Source: JAXJYR01 sp964593515 (lineage in GTDB: Bacteria; Bacillota_I; Bacilli_A; Erysipelotrichales; Erysipelotrichaceae). From it: a DNA stretch of 23,385 nt. How positions within the stretch are numbered: the first letter of the stretch is position 1; each line of letters opens with the position of its first letter. The stretch is from assembly GCA_964593515.1 (NCBI GenBank), contig CAZQJH010000011.1:1-23385 (forward strand), written 5' to 3'. The notes under the pieces were generated by a model. The model saw only the letters and a list, made by a program, of their open reading frames with translations, was not told the origin of the DNA and did not search any database. Positions 6,799-14,262 of the stretch are shown here, one piece after another. The position numbers and the translations under genes were made by a program.

Positions 6799-7197
6799 AT
6801 GATGATTATGACAGATCCAATTGCAGATATGCTTACTAGAGTTCGTAACGCGTTACAAGCTCGTCACGAAACTGTAGAAATTCCTGCAAACAAAGAAAAA
6901 GTTGAAATCGCAAGAATTTTAAAAGAAGAAGGATTCATTACTGATTACACAGTAGATGGAGACTTAAAGAAAACAATCACTATTACATTAAAATATGGTC
7001 CAAATGGTGAAAAAGTTATCAACGGTTTAAAACGTATTTCTAAACCAGGATTACGTGCGTATGCTAAAGTTGATGCAATCCCTCGTGTATTAAACGGATT
7101 AGGAATTGCTATCATCTCTACATCAAAAGGATTGATGACTGACAAAGAAGCAAAACGTCAACACGTAGGTGGAGAAGTTGTTGCTTACGTATGGTAA
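6799..7197 (+). CDS. rpsH: 30S ribosomal protein S8
   Basis: S8 (uS8) binds helix 21 of 16S rRNA in the 30S platform and, in E. coli, represses the spc operon. The product has 132 residues. It begins MMIMTDPIADMLTRVRNA, continues with KRISKPGLRAYAK and VLNGLGIAIISTSKG, and ends VGGEVVAYVW. Three ATG codons lie close together at 6799, 6802 and 6808. The first is eight bases after AAGGAGGA (6783-6790), the best spacing. Confidence 0.97.
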   Translation: MMIMTDPIADMLTRVRNALQARHETVEIPANKEKVEIARILKEEGFITDYTVDGDLKKTITITLKYGPNGEKVINGLKRISKPGLRAYAKVDAIPRVLNGLGIAIISTSKGLMTDKEAKRQHVGGEVVAYVW

Positions 7198-7223
7198 GAT
7201 AAAAATATCGGAGGTAAAGTAAG

Positions 7224-7769
7224 ATGTCACGTATCGGGAATAAAGCGATTACCATTCCAGCTGGCGTAACTGTTGAAATTGCTGCTGGTAATGAGGTGAC
7301 TGTTAAAGGTCCTAAAGGAACTTTAACAAGAACATTCAACCCTATTTTAGGGATCAATGTTGAGGGTGAAGTTTTAACAGTAACTCGTCCTAACGAAGAA
7401 AAACACACAAAACAATTACACGGAACTACTCGTGCTTTATTAGCTAACATGGTAGAAGGTGTAAGCACTGGATTCGTAAAAGAATTAGAATTAGTTGGTA
7501 TTGGATACCGTGTTGCAGTTGCTAATAACAAATTAACTTTAAATGTTGGTTACTCACACCCAGTTGTATTCGAAGTAGAAGAAGGATTAACAGTTGAATG
7601 TCCAAGTGCTACTTTAATTAAAGTAAGCGGAATTGACAAACAACGTGTTGGTGAATTCGCAGCTAACGTAAGAGCTGTTAGAAAACCTGAACCTTACAAA
7701 GGAAAAGGAATCCGTTACAAGGATGAATTTGTTCGCCGTAAGGAAGGTAAAACAGCTGGTAAGAAATAG
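7224..7769 (+). CDS. rplF: 50S ribosomal protein L6
   Basis: L6 (uL6) is located near the GTPase-associated region of the 50S subunit. The 181 residues are near the usual 175-180. It has MSRIGNKAITIPAGVTV, the KGPKGTLTR turn and the C-terminal block PEPYKGKGIRYKDEFVRRKEGK, which identifies the family. GGAGGT lies upstream with good spacing. It is followed after 21 bases by rplR. Confidence 0.97.
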   Translation: MSRIGNKAITIPAGVTVEIAAGNEVTVKGPKGTLTRTFNPILGINVEGEVLTVTRPNEEKHTKQLHGTTRALLANMVEGVSTGFVKELELVGIGYRVAVANNKLTLNVGYSHPVVFEVEEGLTVECPSATLIKVSGIDKQRVGEFAANVRAVRKPEPYKGKGIRYKDEFVRRKEGKTAGKK

Positions 7770-7790
7770 TGGGAAAGGAGAAATTGAAAC

Positions 7791-8147
7791 ATGCTTAAGA
7801 AAGTATCTAAAAATGATGAAAGAGTGCGTCGTCACGAACGTGTTCGTCGCAAAATCAGTGGAACTCCTGAATGTCCCCGCTTAAACGTATTCCGTTCTAA
7901 CAGTTACATCTACGCACAAATTATTGATGACGTAAATGGAACTACATTAGTATCAGCTAGCTCATTAAAAATGGGATTAGCTAATGGTGGAAACGTTGAA
8001 GCAGCTAAGTTAGTTGGAACTGAAATTGCAAAACGCGCATTAGAAAACAATATTACAAACGTTGTATTTGACCGTGGAGGATATATCTACACTGGTAAAG
8101 TAAAAGCATTAGCTGATGCGGCTAGAGAAGCCGGATTAAAATTTTAG
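7791..8147 (+). CDS. rplR: 50S ribosomal protein L18
   Basis: L18 (uL18) binds 5S rRNA with L5 and forms part of the central protuberance. The 118 residues fit. It shows RRHERVRRKISGTPECPRL, then FRSNSYIYAQIIDD, and ends FDRGGYIYTGKVKALADAAREAG. AAAGGAG lies eleven bases before the ATG. Its TAG stop (8145-8147) is embedded in the AGGAGG ribosome binding site of rpsE (8146-8151), so the two genes are probably translationally coupled. Confidence 0.97.
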   Translation: MLKKVSKNDERVRRHERVRRKISGTPECPRLNVFRSNSYIYAQIIDDVNGTTLVSASSLKMGLANGGNVEAAKLVGTEIAKRALENNITNVVFDRGGYIYTGKVKALADAAREAGLKF

Positions 8148-8159
8148 GAGGTTATGCGA

Positions 8160-8669
8160 ATGGAACGTAAACCAAGAAGAACTGAACGCGAAAAAGAATT
8201 CGAGGAACGTGTCGTTGCGATCAACCGTGTAACAAAAGTAGTTAAAGGGGGACGTCGTTTCCGTTTCGCTGCCTTAGTTGTTATCGGTGATAAAAAAGGA
8301 CGTGTTGGATTTGGTACAGGTAAAGCAAACGAAGTACCTGATGCAATCAAAAAAGCAGTTGAAGATGCTAAGAAAAACATTATTAATGTACCTATGGTTG
8401 GAACTACAATTCCACATGACATCACTGGTACTTATGGTGCAGGATCTGTCTTCTTACGCCCTGCTGCAGAAGGTACTGGGGTAGTAGCTGGTGGAGCTGT
8501 TCGTGATGTATTAGAACTTGCTGGATTAAATGATGTTTTATCAAAATGTTTAGGAAGTCGTACACCAATCAACATGGTTCGTGCTACAATGACAGCTTTA
8601 AATGAACTTAAAACTCTTGAAGAAGTTGCTCGTCTCCGTGGTAAAAAACCAGAAGAGATTCGCGGTTAA
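8160..8669 (+). CDS. rpsE: 30S ribosomal protein S5
   Basis: S5 (uS5) lies at the mRNA entry site with S3 and S4 and affects decoding accuracy. Two in-frame ATGs are possible, 8154 and 8160. AGGAGG (8146-8151) leaves only two bases before the first but eight before the second, so 8160 is preferred, giving 169 residues. Visible are the double-stranded-RNA-binding-like N-terminal domain with RVTKVVKGGRRFRFAALVVI, then GDKKGRVGFGTGKANEVPDA and GSVFLRPAAEGTGVVAGG. L30 normally follows rpsE but is absent here. Confidence 0.96.
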   Translation: MERKPRRTEREKEFEERVVAINRVTKVVKGGRRFRFAALVVIGDKKGRVGFGTGKANEVPDAIKKAVEDAKKNIINVPMVGTTIPHDITGTYGAGSVFLRPAAEGTGVVAGGAVRDVLELAGLNDVLSKCLGSRTPINMVRATMTALNELKTLEEVARLRGKKPEEIRG

Positions 8670-8684
8670 TAGGAGGGTTTAGAC

Positions 8685-9125
8685 ATGAAATTACATGAAA
8701 TGAAATATACAGAAGGTGCTAGAACAAAAAAATTCCGTAAAGGAAGAGGGCACGGTTCTGGAAACGGAAAAACTGCTGGTAAAGGTCACAAAGGTCAAAA
8801 CGCTAGATCTGGTGGTGGAGTTCGCTTAGGATTTGAAGGGGGACAAACACCATTAGCAAGACGTTTACCAAAAAGAGGATTTACTAACTTCAACCGTACA
8901 GTTTACGCTATCGTAAATGTTGAAGCTTTAAACAAATTTGAAGACGGTGTTGAAGTAACTCCAGAATTATTAATTGAAACTGGATTAGTAAAGAAAGAAT
9001 TAGATGGAATTAAAATCTTAGGTACTGGTGAATTAACAAAGAAACTTACAGTGAAGGCTCACAAATTTTCTAAGTCAGCTGTAGCAATTATTGAACAAGC
9101 AGGCGGAAAAGTAGAGGAAATCTAA
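8685..9125 (+). CDS. rplO: 50S ribosomal protein L15
   Basis: L15 (uL15) is a late 50S assembly protein that contacts many 23S rRNA helices. The product has 146 residues. Its N-terminus is typical: a basic glycine-rich extension with GRGHGSGNGKTAGKGHKGQ and RSGGGVRLGFEGGQTPLARR, then LPKRGFTN. TAGGAGGG precedes the ATG. The gene lies 15 bases after rpsE, so no rpmD fits between them. secY begins one base after its stop. Confidence 0.97.
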   Translation: MKLHEMKYTEGARTKKFRKGRGHGSGNGKTAGKGHKGQNARSGGGVRLGFEGGQTPLARRLPKRGFTNFNRTVYAIVNVEALNKFEDGVEVTPELLIETGLVKKELDGIKILGTGELTKKLTVKAHKFSKSAVAIIEQAGGKVEEI

Positions 9126-9126
9126 G

Positions 9127-10440
9127 ATGAATAAAACGATTGCAAGAGTATTGAAGAATAAAGAGATTTGGAAACGAATCCTCTTTACTCTTCTTATTCT
9201 GTTTATCTTTCGTTTTGGAACTGCAATAACAGTTCCTGGAGTAAACAATGCTGCAATTGGAAACATTGCTTCTTCAAGCTTATTTGAAATGATCAACATG
9301 CTTGGAGGGGGAGGATTAGAACAATTATCTATCTTCTCTTTAGGGGTTGGACCATATATTACGGCTTCAATCATTATCCAATTATTAGCAATGGATGTTA
9401 TTCCTTCATTAACAGAATTATCAAAATCTGGAGCACAAGGTAAGAAAACGATGGATAAATACACTCGTTACTTAGCTATCGTGCTAGGATTTTTACAAGC
9501 CTTTACACTTATGTATGGTTTCTCTCAATCTACACCAGGATTAATCGATGCAGAGAATTTATGGGCTAATATCCTGTATATCTCTACTGTTCTTGTAGCA
9601 GGAAGTATGTTTGTACTTTGGTTAGGAGATAGAATTACAGCTAAAGGTATTGGAAATGGTCAATCAATGATCATTGCTACTGGTATTATGGCTAGATTAC
9701 CTTACCAATTATCAGTTGCTTATACTTCTATTGCCGGTGAAGATGCAAATGTCTTAGCAGGTGCGTTAGGAGTAGCTGGTTATATTTTAGCTTACATTGT
9801 GATCATTGTATTTGTAGTAATTATTTCTACTTCAGAAAGAAGAATTCCAATCCAATATACTTCTAGTACTATCAACAAACAAGGTAAGAGTATGAACTAC
9901 TTACCATTGAAAATTAACTCAGCATCAGTTATGCCAGTTATTTTCGCATCATCTATTATGGTTGCACCATTGTCAATCGTTAAGATGATTACTGCAGCTG
10001 ATTGGGTAAAAACATTAGAATACTGGTTAGGAATGCAAACACCAGCTTCATTATGTGTATACGTTGTTTTAATTTTCTTGTTCTCATTCTTCTATACTGA
10101 GTTACAAGTTAATCCAGAACAAATTGCCGAAAACTTAGGTAAAAACGGTACATATATTCCAGGAGTTCGTCCAGGAAAAGAAACTAAAGAATACGTTAGT
10201 ACTGTATTAAACAGAATTACTGTATTAGGAGCTTTAAGTTTAGCATTAATTGCCTTATTACCACATGTTTTACCATTGGTAACACCACTTCCACAATCAA
10301 TTGGAATCGGTGGTACTGGAATCATCATTGTTGTAGGGGTAGCATTAGAAACTGTTAACCAAATCAAGGGTAGATTAACTCAAAAATCTTACACTGGATT
10401 TAGTAAATTAGGAAATACAAGATCAAAATACTTTTCATAA
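9127..10440 (+). CDS. secY: Protein translocase subunit SecY
   Basis: SecY is the channel of the Sec translocon in the cytoplasmic membrane, working with SecE, SecG and SecA. The 437 residues hold about ten hydrophobic segments. Recognisable parts are TM1 with FRFGTAITVPG, the plug and TM2 region (LEQLSIFSLGVGPYITASI), TAKGIGNGQSMIIATGI, the cytosolic loop SERRIPIQY that contacts SecA and ribosomes, and GVRPGKETKEYV before the last helices. AGAGGAAA at the end of rplO is its binding site, one base between stop and start. A strong terminator follows, so secY closes the S10-spc transcript. Confidence 0.98.
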   Translation: MNKTIARVLKNKEIWKRILFTLLILFIFRFGTAITVPGVNNAAIGNIASSSLFEMINMLGGGGLEQLSIFSLGVGPYITASIIIQLLAMDVIPSLTELSKSGAQGKKTMDKYTRYLAIVLGFLQAFTLMYGFSQSTPGLIDAENLWANILYISTVLVAGSMFVLWLGDRITAKGIGNGQSMIIATGIMARLPYQLSVAYTSIAGEDANVLAGALGVAGYILAYIVIIVFVVIISTSERRIPIQYTSSTINKQGKSMNYLPLKINSASVMPVIFASSIMVAPLSIVKMITAADWVKTLEYWLGMQTPASLCVYVVLIFLFSFFYTELQVNPEQIAENLGKNGTYIPGVRPGKETKEYVSTVLNRITVLGALSLALIALLPHVLPLVTPLPQSIGIGGTGIIIVVGVALETVNQIKGRLTQKSYTGFSKLGNTRSKYFS

Positions 10441-10445
10441 AAATT

Positions 10446-10496
10446 AATTAGTTGTTTAGCTTGTTGCCTTGGCGATTGCTAAGCAACTAATTTTTT
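10446..10496 (+). terminator. Rho-independent terminator after secY
   Basis: The 15-base arm 10446-10460 (AATTAGTTGTTTAGC) pairs with 10478-10492 (GCTAAGCAACTAATT) with a single T-G wobble. A run of six T starts at 10491 and continues CTTTT. The loop is 17 bases. The stem is long although AT-rich. It would end the S10-spc transcript and separate it from adk. Confidence 0.88.
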
Positions 10497-10517
10497 CTTT
10501 TAAAAATTACCTTAATG

Positions 10518-10583
10518 TGATATAGTAATATTATCCTTAGGCAATTAATAAAGGTTACTTTATAAAGTCGGATAAAGTATAAA
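10518..10583 (+). promoter_or_regulatory. Candidate adk promoters and a 12-base palindrome
   Basis: The 229-base gap between secY and adk holds, after the terminator, an extended -10 (TGA TATAGT, 10518-10526). A second, weaker candidate is TTACTT (10555-10560), 17 bases, then TATAAA (10578-10583). The perfect palindrome ACTTTATAAAGT (10557-10568) overlaps the -35 of the second candidate, where an operator could lie. Further down are hairpins ATGGT/ACCAT (about 10596-10611) and TTGAAT/ATTCAA (about 10614-10632). I see no gene in the gap and no riboswitch I recognise. Confidence 0.4.
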
Positions 10584-10669
10584 AATTTTACGCAAATGGT
10601 GTGTCAACCATCATTGAATCTTAACAATTCAAAATATTAAATCGTTGACAGAAAAATGAGGTGTAAACT

Positions 10670-11317
10670 ATGAACATTTTAATTATGGGAGGACCTGGTG
10701 CTGGAAAAGGTACTATGTCTGCAAAAATCGTAAGTCATTTTAATGTTAACCATATTTCAACTGGAGATATTTTCCGTAGTGAAATTGGTAACAAAACTGA
10801 ATTAGGATTAAAAGCTAAAGGTTATATGGATCAAGGGTTATTAGTACCAAATGAATTAGTAAACAACATGGTTAAGTCATACTTAGAAAACTTAACTGAT
10901 AAGAAAAATGGTTACTTATTAGATGGATACCCTAGAACAATTGACCAAGCTGAAGCATTCGATGAATTATCAAAAGGAACTGATTTAGCTATTGATAAAG
11001 TAATCGTATTAGATATCGATTTCGATATTTTAGCTGGAAGAATTACAGGACGTCGTTTATGTAAAGATTGTGGAGAAATTTACCACGAAGTAACTAAACC
11101 ATCTGCTGTTGCTGGTTTATGTGATGTTTGTGGTGGAGAACTTTACCAACGTAAAGATGACACATTAGAAAGTTTAACTGTACGTTTAGAAGAATATTCT
11201 AAACAAACTGCTCCAGTATTAGACTACTATAAAGCTCAAGGAATCGTTGAATACATCAATGCAGACCAACCAATTGATAAAGTATTCGAAGATGTTTTAA
11301 AAGCATTAGAAAAATAA
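10670..11317 (+). CDS. adk: Adenylate kinase, zinc-lid type
   Basis: Adenylate kinase interconverts ATP and AMP with two ADP and balances cytosolic adenylates. The 215-residue product has the P-loop GGPGAGKGT (residues 7-15), the AMP-binding STGDIFR and DGYPRT, and the LID with TGRR. Four LID cysteines, Cys131-x2-Cys134 and Cys151-x2-Cys154, form the structural zinc site common in Gram-positive bacteria. GAGGTG lies six bases before the ATG. map follows after seven bases, as in the usual secY-adk-map-infA order, but here adk appears to have its own promoter. Confidence 0.97.
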   Translation: MNILIMGGPGAGKGTMSAKIVSHFNVNHISTGDIFRSEIGNKTELGLKAKGYMDQGLLVPNELVNNMVKSYLENLTDKKNGYLLDGYPRTIDQAEAFDELSKGTDLAIDKVIVLDIDFDILAGRITGRRLCKDCGEIYHEVTKPSAVAGLCDVCGGELYQRKDDTLESLTVRLEEYSKQTAPVLDYYKAQGIVEYINADQPIDKVFEDVLKALEK

Positions 11318-11324
11318 TTAAAAA

Positions 11325-12098
11325 ATGGTTTCATCAAAATCAACTTTAGAGTTGACAAAAATGAAAAAAGCGGGTATAATAGTTGCGCTTGCACATAGTG
11401 CAGCGCAATCAGTTATACGTGTTGGGGTAACTACTAAATTCATTGATCAAGTAGTTGAAGAAACGATCATTAAAAATGGCGGGATACCGTCCTTTAAGAA
11501 TTTATATGGTTTTCCCTATGCGACTTGTATATCTGTGAATTCCATTACTGCACATGGTCTACCTAGTGACTATGAATTGCAGGATGGGGACATTGTTTCG
11601 ATAGATATCGGGGCCTGTTATCATGGGTATCATGGGGATTCTGCTTGGACATATGCTGTTGGATCAATCTCTAAAGAAGCTTCGCAATTGATGAGGGTTG
11701 GTGAAGACGCTTTATGGGAAGGTCTTAAGCATGCGAAAGCAGGAAATCACTTAACGGACATATCTCATGCAATCGGTGAATATGTATTCTCTCATGGATA
11801 TATGTTACCTAGAGATTATGCCGGTCATGGTATTGGTACTTCGGTACATGAAGAACCAACTGTTCCAAATTTTGGGCCACCTGGTGAAGGAATTGTTTTA
11901 GAACCTGGGATGACAATCGCAGTAGAACCAATTGTTTTACAAGGTCGCGCACATACAAGATTGTTAGAAGATGGATTCAGTATGGCCACATGTGATGGCA
12001 AGTTAGCTGTCCATTTTGAACACACAATCGTTATTACTGAAAATGGTTATGAGTTATTAACAGCTATGAATGAGGAGGAACTTTCCAATAATGGGTAA
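11325..12098 (+). CDS. map: Methionine aminopeptidase, type I
   Basis: Removes the initiator methionine from new proteins at the ribosome exit. In the 257-residue pita-bread fold the five metal ligands are visible as Asp94, Asp105, His168, Glu201 and Glu232, with the conserved His77. The start at 11325 matches relatives, but the bases before it (a run of A and T) hold no ribosome binding site; the nearest upstream stop is that of adk, seven bases away, so coupling is likely. Codon choice is less biased than in adk or rpsM (several ATA, GGG, TTG). A consensus promoter lies inside its first codons. Its last eight bases overlap infA. Confidence 0.95.
   Translation: MVSSKSTLELTKMKKAGIIVALAHSAAQSVIRVGVTTKFIDQVVEETIIKNGGIPSFKNLYGFPYATCISVNSITAHGLPSDYELQDGDIVSIDIGACYHGYHGDSAWTYAVGSISKEASQLMRVGEDALWEGLKHAKAGNHLTDISHAIGEYVFSHGYMLPRDYAGHGIGTSVHEEPTVPNFGPPGEGIVLEPGMTIAVEPIVLQGRAHTRLLEDGFSMATCDGKLAVHFEHTIVITENGYELLTAMNEEELSNNG
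11352..11380 (+). promoter_or_regulatory. Perfect-consensus sigma-A promoter inside map
   Basis: TTGACA (11352-11357), a 17-base spacer, and TATAAT (11375-11380) form an exact consensus promoter on the coding strand, ten codons into map. Transcripts would begin near 11387, too late to make full-length Map, but would carry infA, rpmJ, rpsM, rpsK, rpoA and rplQ. A start there is inference; the match to consensus is directly seen. Confidence 0.6.
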
Positions 12099-12309
12099 AC
12101 AAGATGTTATTGAAATGGAAGGGATTGTCGTTGACACTCTACCAAACACAATGTTCAAAGTGAAATTAGAAAACGGACACGAAATTTTGGCTCACGTATC
12201 TGGTAAAATCCGTATGCACTACATTCGCATTTTACCGGGAGATCGCGTTACCGTTGAAATTTCACCATATGATTTATCACGTGGGCGAATTACATTCAGA
12301 CAAAAATAG
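12091..12309 (+). CDS. infA: Translation initiation factor IF-1
   Basis: IF-1 is a small OB-fold factor that binds the 30S A site during initiation. Starting at the ATG at 12091 gives 72 residues beginning GKQDVIEMEGIVVDTLPN, the family length, and ending RGRITFRQK. An upstream in-frame ATG at 12070 lies before the AGGAGG (12073-12078) and would add seven unusual residues, so it is rejected. The spacing of 12 bases is long. The start overlaps the map stop by eight bases (ATGGGTAA). Confidence 0.96.
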   Translation: MGKQDVIEMEGIVVDTLPNTMFKVKLENGHEILAHVSGKIRMHYIRILPGDRVTVEISPYDLSRGRITFRQK

Positions 12310-12332
12310 GACTGAATCAAGGAGGAAAACGC

Positions 12333-12449
12333 ATGAAAGTAAGACCATCTGTCAAACCAATCTGCGATAAATGCCGCATTATCAAACGTAAAGGCCGTAT
12401 CATGGTTATTTGCGAAAACCCAAAACACAAACAAAGACAAGGAAACTAA
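12333..12449 (+). CDS. rpmJ: 50S ribosomal protein L36, zinc type
   Basis: L36 (bL36) is a tiny late-binding 50S protein. The 38-codon frame encodes MKVRPSVKPICDKCRIIKRK, then GRIMVICENPKHKQRQGN. Cys11, Cys14, Cys27 and His32 form the zinc site of the C+ type. AAGGAGGA lies upstream with good spacing. It sits between infA and rpsM, its usual place, and like S14 it is a form that needs zinc. Confidence 0.97.
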   Translation: MKVRPSVKPICDKCRIIKRKGRIMVICENPKHKQRQGN

Positions 12450-12466
12450 TGGAGGTGTAATGTAAA

Positions 12467-12832
12467 ATGGCTCGTATTGCAGGTGTTGACTTACCACGCG
12501 ACAAACGTGTGGTAGTATCATTAACTTATATTTATGGAATTGGAAGATCAACTTCTGAACAAATTTTAAAAACTGTTGGGATTGATGAAAACATCCGTGT
12601 TAAAGATTTATCTGAAGAACAAGTAAATGCAATCCGTGGAGAAGTTGACAAAATTAAAGTTGAAGGAGACTTACGTCGTGAAGTAGCCTTAAACATTAAA
12701 CGTTTAATGGAAATCGGATGTTACCGTGGTATCCGTCACCGTAGAGGATTACCAGTTCGTGGACAAAGAACAAAAACAAATGCCCGTACACGTAAAGGAC
12801 CAGTTCGTACGGTAGCAAACAAAAAGAAATAG
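12467..12832 (+). CDS. rpsM: 30S ribosomal protein S13
   Basis: S13 (uS13) lies in the 30S head, contacts the P-site tRNA and forms bridges to L5. The 121 residues are typical. It begins MARIAGVDLPRDKRVVVSLTYIYGIG, with the helix-turn region SEEQVNAIRGEVDK, then CYRGIRHRRGLPVRGQRTKTN, and a basic tail reaching toward tRNA. A GGAGGTG site precedes the ATG. It begins the alpha segment rpsM-rpsK-rpoA-rplQ; rpsD, present in the E. coli operon, is absent, as is normal in Bacillota. Confidence 0.97.
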   Translation: MARIAGVDLPRDKRVVVSLTYIYGIGRSTSEQILKTVGIDENIRVKDLSEEQVNAIRGEVDKIKVEGDLRREVALNIKRLMEIGCYRGIRHRRGLPVRGQRTKTNARTRKGPVRTVANKKK

Positions 12833-12852
12833 GACGATAGGAGGATAAGTAA

Positions 12853-13248
12853 ATGGCAAAGAACGTAAAATCAGCTGTACGTAAACGTAAAGTACGCAAG
12901 AATATTGCTCGTGGTTGTGCACACATTCACTCAACATTTAACAATACCATCGTTACTATTACTGATGAAGATGGAAATGCTGTAGCATGGTCAAGTGCAG
13001 GAGCATTAGGATTTAAAGGATCTCGTAAATCAACTCCATTTGCTGCACAAATGGCAGCAGAAGCTGCAGGTAAAGCAGCTATGGACCATGGAATGAAAAC
13101 AGTATCAGTTAACGTAAAAGGTCCAGGACCTGGACGTGAAGCTGCTGTTAGAGCATTACAAGTTGCTGGATTAGAAATTACAATGATTAACGATGTAACA
13201 CCTATTCCACACAACGGTTGTCGTCCACCAAAACGACCACGTGGTTAA
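12853..13248 (+). CDS. rpsK: 30S ribosomal protein S11
   Basis: S11 (uS11) is on the 30S platform near the mRNA exit and the Shine-Dalgarno helix. The 131 residues match the family. Signatures are IARGCAHIHSTFNNTIVTIT, GALGFKGSRKSTPFAAQMAA, VKGPGPGREAAVRALQ, and the C-terminal VTPIPHNGCRPPKRPRG. TAGGAGGA precedes the ATG. rpoA follows, as in most Bacillota. Confidence 0.98.
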   Translation: MAKNVKSAVRKRKVRKNIARGCAHIHSTFNNTIVTITDEDGNAVAWSSAGALGFKGSRKSTPFAAQMAAEAAGKAAMDHGMKTVSVNVKGPGPGREAAVRALQVAGLEITMINDVTPIPHNGCRPPKRPRG

Positions 13249-13275
13249 TATTAAGCTTGTTTGAGGAGGTATAGT

Positions 13276-14241
13276 ATGCAAAAATTCGAACGTGCAAATT
13301 TTGAAGTAAAAGAGTACAATGAAGCAGAAAATTATGGTAAATTTGTATTTGAACCTCTAGAAAGAGGATTCGGAACAACGATAGGAAATGCACTAAGACG
13401 TGTTCTACTATCCTCTTTACCAGGAGCTGCCGTTTTCTCAATTAAGATTGACGGTGTATTCCACGAATTTACATCAGTACCAGGGGTAGTTGAAGATGTT
13501 ACGTTAATGATTTTAAATATCAAAAAATTAATCATGAAAATTGATTACAATGATGATGAAGTATATACATTACGTATCTCTAAACAAGGACCTTGTGAAG
13601 TAACAGGTGCAGATATTATTTGTCCTGAAGGTGTTGAAGTTTTAAGTAAGGATTTACATATTGCTACAGTAGAAGAAGGTGCTACATTAGAAATGGAAAT
13701 GCAAGCTGGAATCGGTAGAGGTTATGTAAATGCTGATGTAAACAAACGCTTATATGAAGGGTATAACCAATCAGTTGGGACAATTTATACTGATTCTATT
13801 TATACACCAATTAAAAAAGTATCTTATACAGTTGACCAAGCTCGTGTAGGTCAAAATGCTAACTATGATCGAGTTACATTAGAAGTTTGGACTGATGGTT
13901 CAATCAATCCAGCTGAATCTTTAGCTTTATCTAGTAAGATTTTAATTAATCACTTAGAATTATTAACAAGTGTACACGAACCAGTTAACCAATTAGAATC
14001 AGTTATGAAAGAGGCACAGGGAGAAACTCAAAAAGGACAACTTTCTATGCCAATCGAAGACCTAGATTTATCTGTTCGTTCATTTAACTGCTTAAAACGT
14101 GCAGGAATTCAAACAGTTGAAGAATTAACTCAAAAATCTGAAGAAGATATGATGAGAGTTCGTAATTTAGGTAAAAAATCTTTAAAAGAAGTAAAAGATA
14201 AATTAAATGAATTAAAATTATCATTTAAATCTTATGAATAA
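13276..14241 (+). CDS. rpoA: DNA-directed RNA polymerase subunit alpha
   Basis: Alpha nucleates RNA polymerase assembly and binds UP elements and activators through its C-terminal domain. The ATG at 13276 lies five bases after GAGGAGGT (13263-13270); the in-frame TTG at 13261 precedes the ribosome binding site and is rejected. The 321 residues hold the N-terminal domain with EPLERGFGTTIGNALRRVLL and GAAVFSIKIDGVFHEF, then an acidic linker. The C-terminal domain has LSVRSFNCLKRAGI and MRVRNLGKKSLKEVKDKL. It is slightly longer than the 314 of B. subtilis. Confidence 0.97.
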   Translation: MQKFERANFEVKEYNEAENYGKFVFEPLERGFGTTIGNALRRVLLSSLPGAAVFSIKIDGVFHEFTSVPGVVEDVTLMILNIKKLIMKIDYNDDEVYTLRISKQGPCEVTGADIICPEGVEVLSKDLHIATVEEGATLEMEMQAGIGRGYVNADVNKRLYEGYNQSVGTIYTDSIYTPIKKVSYTVDQARVGQNANYDRVTLEVWTDGSINPAESLALSSKILINHLELLTSVHEPVNQLESVMKEAQGETQKGQLSMPIEDLDLSVRSFNCLKRAGIQTVEELTQKSEEDMMRVRNLGKKSLKEVKDKLNELKLSFKSYE

Positions 14242-14262
14242 ATCTGAGAGGAGGATTTTCCA

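Noticed and set aside
10645..10668. TTGACA just before the adk start looks like a -35 box.
   Set aside because: The only -10-like hexamer downstream (TAAACT) is 13 bases away and overlaps the ribosome binding region, so it cannot form a normal promoter for adk.
12070..12090. Upstream ATG start for infA adding MRRNFPI.
   Set aside because: It lies before the AGGAGG and the extra residues do not belong to IF-1.
13261..13275. TTG start for rpoA adding MRRYS.
   Set aside because: The added codons are the ribosome binding site itself; the ATG at 13276 matches relatives.
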